Shown here: positions 58,164-64,000 of the stretch, one piece after another
Layout of the letters: each line of letters begins with the position of its first letter
Numbering within the stretch: position 1 is the stretch's first letter
Assembly: GCF_036323735.1 (NCBI RefSeq)
Contig: NC_086021.1
Location: 130,969,976-131,033,975 of the forward strand
DNA: 64,000 nt
Direction of reading: 5' to 3'
Source of the DNA: Rattus norvegicus
Taxonomy: Eukaryota; Chordata; Mammalia; Rodentia; Muridae
Made by a program: the position numbers and the translations under genes
Notes under the pieces: model-generated
What the model saw: the letters and a program-made list of their open reading frames with translations, nothing else
The model's database searches: none
What the model was told of the DNA's origin: nothing

Positions 58164-58890
58164 TTGAATTACCCCAGATACAATCCATGAACCACATGAA
58201 GGTCAAGAAGAAGGACGACCAAAGTGCAGATGACTCAGTCCTTCTTAAAAGGGAGAACAAAAATATTCATAGGAGAGCAGAGACTGAAGGAAAGGCCATC
58301 CTGAGACTGACTCACCTGGGAATCCATCCCATGTATGGCCACCAAACCCAGACACTATTACTGATGCCAAGAAGCACATGTTGACAACAGCCTGATACAG
58401 CTGTCTCCTGAGAGACTTTGCCAGAGCCTAACAAATACTGAGGCTGATGCTTGCAGCCAACCATTGAACTGAGAACAGGGATCCCCAATGGAGGAGTTAG
58501 AGAAAGGACTGAAGGAGTTGAAGGGGTTTGCAACCCCATAGGAAGAACAAAAGTATCAACAAAAAAGACCTCCAGAGCTCCTAGGGACTAAACACCATCC
58601 AAAGAGTATGCATGGATGGACCCATGGCTTCAGGCACTTATGTAGCAGAGTATGACCTTGTTAGACATCAATGGGAGGAGAGGCCCTTGGTCCTGAGAAG
58701 GCATGATGCCCCAGTATAGGGGACAGCCAAATTGTGGAGGCATGTGGGAGTGGGTGGGTTGGTTGGGGAGCACACCGTCATAAAAATCAGAGAGAAGAGT
58801 AATGGGATAGCGGGTGTTTGAGGGGAAACCAGGAAAGGGGATAACTTTTGAAATGTAAATAATCAGATACAAAATAATAAAAATTAAAAA
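56530..58890 (+). mobile_element. 5'-truncated LINE-1
   Basis: It starts within ORF2 just after the RT core and continues through the ORF2 C-terminus and the 3' UTR to an A-rich tail (58868-58890). Shared landmarks with the minus-strand copies include GAGACCGAAGGAAAGGCC-like and GGTTTGCAACCCCATAGGAA 3' UTR blocks. Intermediate in decay between the young and old elements at 3.9-17 kb. No TSD identified; the 5' junction is about 45 bases downstream of the (GT)n(GA)n tract. Confidence 0.93.
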
Positions 58891-59145
58891 CGACATCTAA
58901 AATAAAAAAGAGGCAACAAAATAAATATATTAGTATTATTAATACTATTTTCCATGCTATAATTGGATGATCTTGAGTTTGGCCCTGAAGAAACACATGA
59001 GTACAAAGAAGATAGAAATTAAATAGGGAGAAAAGAACACCTCAAATCTGTCATTCTAATAAATCCAGATCCTGAGAGGACAGGGAACCTATATATCATA
59101 TAGTGTAATCTTATATTCCATAGGGTCTTCTGCTTCCACACTCAC

Positions 59146-59463
59146 AGTCTTAGTTAGTTTGTATTGCTATGACAGGAAGTGAAGACCAAGGCTACATATA
59201 ACAGAGAACATTTAATCTGGGGCTCATGGTTCCAGAGGGTTAGAGTACATGGAAATTATGACAAGGAACATGAGAGCAGGCAGGTATAGCATTGGAACAG
59301 TAACTGAGGCTTTAACTCCTTAAATCCTAAAGCCCACCTCCAGTGACATACCTCTTCCAACAAGGCAACACCTTCCAATCCCTCCTAAAGAATTCCAGAA
59401 AACAAGGACTAATTATACAAATATGTGAAACTATGGGGTCTTTTCTTATTTAAACCACCACAG
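59146..59463 (+). mobile_element. URR1-like (hAT-Charlie) non-autonomous DNA transposon
   Basis: TTAGTTTGTATTGCTATGACAG at one end and CAACAAGGCAACACCTTCC ... TTATTTAAACCACCACA at the other match the ends of a common rodent non-autonomous repeat which I recall as URR1 (hAT-Charlie). ACATTTAATCTGGGGCTCATGG and AAAGCCCACCTCCAGTGACA are internal landmarks. No transposase gene. Confidence 0.6.
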
Positions 59464-59535
59464 TCTTGTATTTTTGAAAGGCCAAATTAAAAAAAACACT
59501 ATTATTATTACCCTTGCAAATATGAAAACATACAG
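59340..59535 (+). repeat. Local direct duplication, copy 1
   Basis: It matches 61266-61457 at roughly 80 percent by eye. The match covers the 3' part of the URR1-like element and also about 70 bases beyond its end: AGTCTTGTATTTTTGAAAGG, then TTACCCTTGCAAATATGAAA and ACATACAGAGGAA. Confidence 0.8.
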
Positions 59536-59539
59536 AGGA

Positions 59540-61260
59540 ATGATGAACACTATTAAAGTGGGAGGGGTAAAGGGAGGGTAAACATAGACAAGTCATTAGT
59601 AGCAGAATGTCAGGCTAAATGATGGACCTTGCAATAAGAGGTGTGTACATGCGTGTAGCAGTGAGCTTGGCAGGCTGAACTGTGAATCGACCTACTTGTT
59701 ATGATTGCTGGCATCTACTCTGGGTTCCATTGTTATCGAGCTATGCAGCAATGAGCTATATGAGTGGATTAACTCTCAGAGAACTAGTAACAAATTACAT
59801 GATCTTAATAATATATATTTACTTTTGATCACAGTGATCAGCCATGGAATTGCATGTCCCTAAAATAGCACTGATGATGAGAATGAGAGATATAAACTGT
59901 TTGGGCAGTGGAGATAGGGACACCCATTGTCGCCCCAAAGCTTGGTTTTGGCCCAGTTGGAATTCAAAAATTCCAGAACAGTTCTGTGCTTTTGCTCTGG
60001 TTTCTTGTGATCATTTTTCTCCTTTTTCGCGACTTTCATTATAATCCCTGCCTTCAAGCTTAGCCCAAAGAGGTAGCCAAAACTGACAGTACTGGGCACT
60101 TTGTAGGTACGATGATTCGACTGGTCCAATCACCTTCCTGTGCAACATGCCAGTTTCGACCATAAGTCCTATGAGAAGCCCTGAGGCAGGCAGCTTGACA
60201 GCAACTCATTCCCAGGAACCATTGTTGCCACACAGGAGTTCTGCCTGCCTTCTTCCTCTCTAAGCACCACCTGTAACCTTGGTATAAATTATGTCTAAAA
60301 CTCACCCTCTGTGGTCTGTTAATTTCATTATTTGGATTCATGAGGCTAGGACCCAGGGAGATTCTGTCTTGGAATGACTGTAATGGCCATCAATTTGTCA
60401 AGTACTTTAGCTGGCTGGTTCTTGGGGATTCCTGCTTTTCCCATTTCACTGACATTCACTGTCACATTCTCTCCCACTAAAGAGTCTTCCTTTGTCTGCA
60501 CCATGGGCCTGTTTTGCAGTTCTACATCTGCTTTGCAGAGTTCTCTAAGAGATCAACTTGCTGATTCCAGGTGCCTCCCATGGACTTATTGTGGGTTTGA
60601 AAAGTATTAACATTTACAAGACAAATGCCATGGCTATTGTGGATATATTACAGGTCTACACTGCACATGGTTGCCAACTGAAGGGATGGGTGGGAATTGT
60701 TGGTAGTTTGCCTTGGTGCAGGCATGCCCACTTGAATGGTGGATGCCTTCTTATTAATTCAGTCTCTGGTATAATATTGGATTGATGCATTCTGGGAAGC
60801 AAACCTCACCTGTTCATCCTCTTCTCTGAAATGTTATGAACTGTATTAACTATATTAATGATGATTCCCATGCCAAAATATATTGCAAAACCCATTATGA
60901 CCCTTTTTTTAGATAGAAAACAATGTTGCATTTTAATTTATCTTCAAAAGCAGAACATTCCAAAAAGCTCAGATTAAACTTTTACATCATCCAGCTTTGT
61001 AGAAATAATAGTATGTTATCATGGGTGGACACAATTTTAAATAAACTTGATTGTCCAGAACATCTTTAGTGCTAACTGAAACACCTCCAAGGGATGAAAC
61101 AAATTGCACACACCACATTAAGTCTTAGTATGCACAATACTGTCTAAAGCAGGAACGAACACCTTCTGTGGATATCATGCTTAGCAAGTTAGGAATGTCA
61201 TGTTGTCTCACTTGCTGATATCCCTTCTCTCATGAATATTCTCAAGACTTTTCTGCGTGT
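59540..61260. other. Unassigned DNA, possibly an old LTR-type repeat near 60.06-60.35 kb
   Basis: No host gene recognised. Around 60060-60350 an LTR-like impression arises from GGTATAAATTATG (60279-60291) followed by ACTCACCCTCTGTGGTCTG, but neither terminal dinucleotides nor duplications were found. The overlapping frames of 75-93 codons have no domain. Confidence 0.35.
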
Positions 61261-61265
61261 ACTCC

Positions 61266-61457
61266 ATGACATACCTCCTTCAACAAGGCCACACCTTCCA
61301 ACTTCTCCCAAAGAGTTCCAGCAAATAGATTAAGTATACAAATATATGAACCTATGGGATTCTTTCTTATTTAAATCAGCACAGTCTTATATCTTTGAAA
61401 GGTTAGATTAGAAAATCCTTATTACTACCCTTGTAAATATGAAAACATGTAGAGGAA
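61266..61457 (+). repeat. Local direct duplication, copy 2
   Basis: Second copy of 59340-59535: GACATACCTCCTTCAACAAGG, AGTCTTATATCTTTGAAAGG, TTACCCTTGTAAATATGAAA and ACATGTAGAGGAA. It carries the URR1-like 3' end without its 5' half. Confidence 0.8.
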
Positions 61458-62369
61458 GTCTCCTCTGTACATTTACTTCCATATAGACTTTTTTCGCTCT
61501 CAGTGACCAATTCATGGCTTGGAGTACAGGTTTGGGCTGCTAAAATCCTGTGGAAAATGCAATTAGCCTGAGATGTTTTCCCAATCAAGTCAGACTGAGA
61601 TCAGGCTGTCCAATATGAGAGTCTGTGGCTGTGATCTTGCCCCCTCCATTCAGGTGTCCTGTTGAAGAGTAGGTAATCCCCTGAAGAGAATCAGACTGCA
61701 ATTACTTTGCCATGCACTGTTCTCCTACATGGTTCTCACATCACTCATTGAATTTGACTAACTCCAAGTATTATATGAGCTTCATTAATTTATAACCCTG
61801 CTCTGTTACATGGATGCCAGCATTACAAGTTTCATATGCACACATTTAGTTTTGCATGAATGTTTCACTACTATGATTCTAGATACCATGGTTATTTATT
61901 AAATAGTAAAAGCTATGTCAACATTTTTCCCTTCTATGTAGGTGCATCCTTCTTGCTCACCAATCTAAAGTAGGGTATCAACATGAAGACCTCAGACGGT
62001 GGGTATAGCCACACTCTTCCTACTTAACCCCAAGGCTGTGGAGCCTATAATCAAATCCTCCCCATAATGCAAGCGGAGTTATTTGTACTGGAGAGGAAAG
62101 ACCTCAAGAGCCTATGGTCTTTCTTCCTCATGAACTTGGCAAGGCTCTTTCTCCATACTTCTCCCTCTTCTTATCCTATGGCTAAGACACTTAATTTGAA
62201 GTCCTGCTTTGTTTAGACTATTGCAAATGTAAAGTTAAAATCATTAGGATTTTAGTTTGAGTTTTACTTTGAGTGAGAGCTGGGCTGAATTATAATATTG
62301 TGCTTCTTCCAAACACTGAAGGAGAAATTGTCCTGGTGCTGGCAGAGTCAGCTGTTTTAACCAATGACC
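61458..62369. other. Unique non-coding DNA
   Basis: No repeat or gene recognised. Confidence 0.45.
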
Positions 62370-62490
62370 TGAACCATTAGCCAGCATGTGCACTTGGAGA
62401 AGTGGTAATCCTCTGTAGACCCCAGTCTGCTCATCTGTAAAATGAGATGATTGGATCAGAATTTCTCTGTGGGTCCTTATTCCAGTAAGA
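62370..62490 (+). mobile_element. MIR-family SINE relic (weak)
   Basis: CCCCAGTCTGCTCATCTGTAA, AATGAGATGATTGGATCAGA and TCTCTGTGGGTCCTTATTCC resemble the conserved 3' half of a MIR-type element (CTCATCTGTAAAATGAGG ... AGGTCCCTTCCAG). Confidence 0.5.
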
Positions 62491-62875
62491 GGCTGGAATT
62501 CTGTCCACTGACTGCAAATGGCTCTTACCTGGGTGAGAAAGTCAGTGGTCCAAAAGAAGTTGGATGCAAGGGCTGTTTCTAGGCCTTTTCTCTCCTCAAT
62601 GAAGATGGAAATAGCAATCACTGCCTGGGGCCACAGGGCTGCTTGGTTAAACTCAACTCTCTGGAAAATTAAAAAGCATTAATTGTCTATCTTCTGGGTA
62701 CAAATGAGTTTCAAAATTGGTTGGAGATTTTTTACTATTCTTGGGAGATAAGGTAGTGGGTATGAACATAAAGACAGTCTTATTTAGCTATGAAGTACCT
62801 CATGCTCTCTGGAGGATTCAGACAAAACAAGCCTCGTTTATGCTTAGGTCTCTGGAAATCTAATGGAATAAAAAC

Positions 62876-62885
62876 GACTCCTAGA
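62876..62885. repeat. TSD left copy of 62.9-kb L1
   Basis: GACTCCTAGA, repeated at 63160-63169. Confidence 0.88.
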
Positions 62886-63159
62886 GACTAAGCCACTACC
62901 CAAAGACTATACATGGACTGACCCTGGGCTCCAACCTCATAGGTAGCAATGAATAGCCTAGTAAGAGCACCAGTGGAAGGGGAAGCCCTTGGTTCTGCCA
63001 AGACTGAACCCCCAGTGATTGTGATTGTTTGGGGGAGGGCGGTAATGGGGGGAGGATGGGGAGGGTGAGGGTTAGGGGGATGTTGGCCCGGAAACCGGGA
63101 AAGGGAATAACAATCAAAATGTAAATAAGAAATACCCAAGTTAATAAAGATGAAAAAAT
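62886..63159 (+). mobile_element. Severely 5'-truncated young LINE-1 (3' UTR only)
   Basis: 274 bases matching the last part of the younger L1's 3' UTR (9655-9950, minus strand) almost block for block: GACTAAGCCACTACCCAAAG, CACCAGTGGAAGGGGAAGCC, AAGACTGAACCCCCAGTG and the G-rich tract. Then it has TAATAAAGATGAAAAAAT as tail. The 10-bp TSD GACTCCTAGA is exact (15 bp with one mismatch if the A-run is included). Confidence 0.93.
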
Positions 63160-63169
63160 GACTCCTAGA
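63160..63169. repeat. TSD right copy of 62.9-kb L1
   Basis: GACTCCTAGA, identical to 62876-62885. Confidence 0.88.
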
Positions 63170-64000
63170 TAGGACAGACATTTCTGACATGTTTAACTAA
63201 GCCATGGCATCCTTACATATCTCACTCAGTAAGATGATGTTCAGCAAATGGTACTACCTGTTGTTCATTACTTCATACAGCTGCAGGCTCTTTTATGTTT
63301 GGGGCTTTGCTCTTTGTTTTAAAAATATTAACTCTGGATAATTCATTGCTTTAGTACCATTTATTTTCTGTAAGTTTGTGCTACCAGGCAAAGCAAATGT
63401 TAATAGCACCAGCATTCTGATTTTTAAGCAAAGCAAAAGTCCATAGGCAGGAGTCACACAGGGTTAATCAAGTCCTTACAAACTTATATTCCAAATGATG
63501 ACAACAGTTTTGTCTCAGTCCCTCAATGGCCATGTCAGGGACATAAGTGTTATAATTTCATTTCTTGTATAAACAATTCAGATAACCCTTCACATAGAAT
63601 TGTAGCGTCTATTAAAAATGTGTATTCTTTCCCAAAGCCTTTTTTCCTGTCTTGTTTTGAAGTGAAACAATTGAGAGTTCTATCAGCACATTGGGAAAGA
63701 ATTATTATCCTTGTCAACATTTTTAGGGGACCTGATTAATATAAAAATTGCTTCTTCCTGGATAATGACAGTACAGCTGCAAGAGCCTTCCCTGAACAGT
63801 GTGTAATTCAGGCCCTTTGTATCCAGCGTGTGTCTGACTGACTGGTCAATAGTTTCTCCTGAAGAAAGGGATTCTTCTCTACTTCAATCAAAAAGCAACC
63901 TCTAAGGAAATTCTCAAAGCTGGTAAGTAGGCTAGACTCAAAACGGCACATTCATCAATGGCTCTTCTGGCTCAAAAGGGTGGTTGAACGCCAAGGTATT
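63170..64000. other. Unique non-coding DNA to window end
   Basis: No repeat or coding frame recognised. Confidence 0.45.

Noticed and set aside
60060..60341. 93-codon minus-strand frame and a TATA-like motif suggesting an ERV
   Set aside because: No LTR ends, primer site, gag, pol or env motifs recognised; left unassigned.

Overview
The window looks like mammalian, specifically rodent, intergenic or intronic DNA, and most likely rat (Rattus). The best single clue is a tRNA-Ala-type ID SINE at 1784-1897 with the A-tail/GAACC/A-tail structure typical of rat ID copies. The LINE-1 elements have rat-type ORF1, ORF2 and 3' UTR, and B1, B2/B3-like SINEs and long (CA)n, (GA)n and (TTTA)n microsatellites are frequent. 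I found no convincing host exon, RNA gene, CRISPR array, operon or bacterial or phage feature. The long open frames are LINE-1 frames, their antisense shadows, or translations of microsatellites.

Layout. 1-3.9 kb: unique DNA, a degraded CA/TA-rich tract and the ID element. 3.9-17 kb: a nested LINE-1 structure. An old full-length L1 on the minus strand (3897-9654 plus 16099-16968) was split inside its ORF1 by a younger full-length L1 (9655-16098, minus strand). The younger copy is flanked by an exact 13-bp target-site duplication. It has an intact 358-codon ORF1 and an intact endonuclease frame, but its ORF2 carries four stops and a one-base deletion. 17-19 kb: an older repeat apparently split by an LTR-like insertion. 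19-46 kb: mostly unique AT-rich DNA with scattered L1 3' ends (22.6-23.9 kb with a TSD; 25.0-25.3 kb), a 5'-inverted L1 (30.4-31.0 kb), MIR relics, a fossil hAT-Charlie-type DNA transposon (36.8 kb), internal L1 fragments and long microsatellites, including a 400-bp (CT)n/(CA)-rich tract at 41.9-42.3 kb.

46.3-48.1 kb: two ancient L2 LINE copies head to tail. 52.4-53.6 kb: a pile-up of a minus-strand L1 3' end, two (TTTA)n tracts, a GT-rich tract and a SINE. 54.6-55.8 kb: an old L1 interrupted by a TG tract and SINE, then a B1. 56.4-58.9 kb: a (GT)n(GA)n tract followed by a 5'-truncated plus-strand L1. 59.1-61.5 kb: a URR1-like DNA transposon whose 3' part and flank recur 1.9 kb downstream. 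62.9 kb: a 274-bp truncated young L1 with a TSD.

The genes present belong to retrotransposons. ORF1 protein (RNA-binding chaperone) and ORF2 protein (endonuclease and reverse transcriptase) together copy L1 RNA into new sites, and the SINEs borrow that machinery. No L1 here appears able to move by itself. I did not find an undescribed molecular system. The points most worth checking are the nested L1 with asymmetric decay, two diverged local direct duplications (26.6/27.4 kb and 59.3/61.3 kb), the 5'-inverted L1 and the tandem L2 block. Family names for old repeats come from memory without a library search, and boundaries without a TSD are good only to a few tens of bases.
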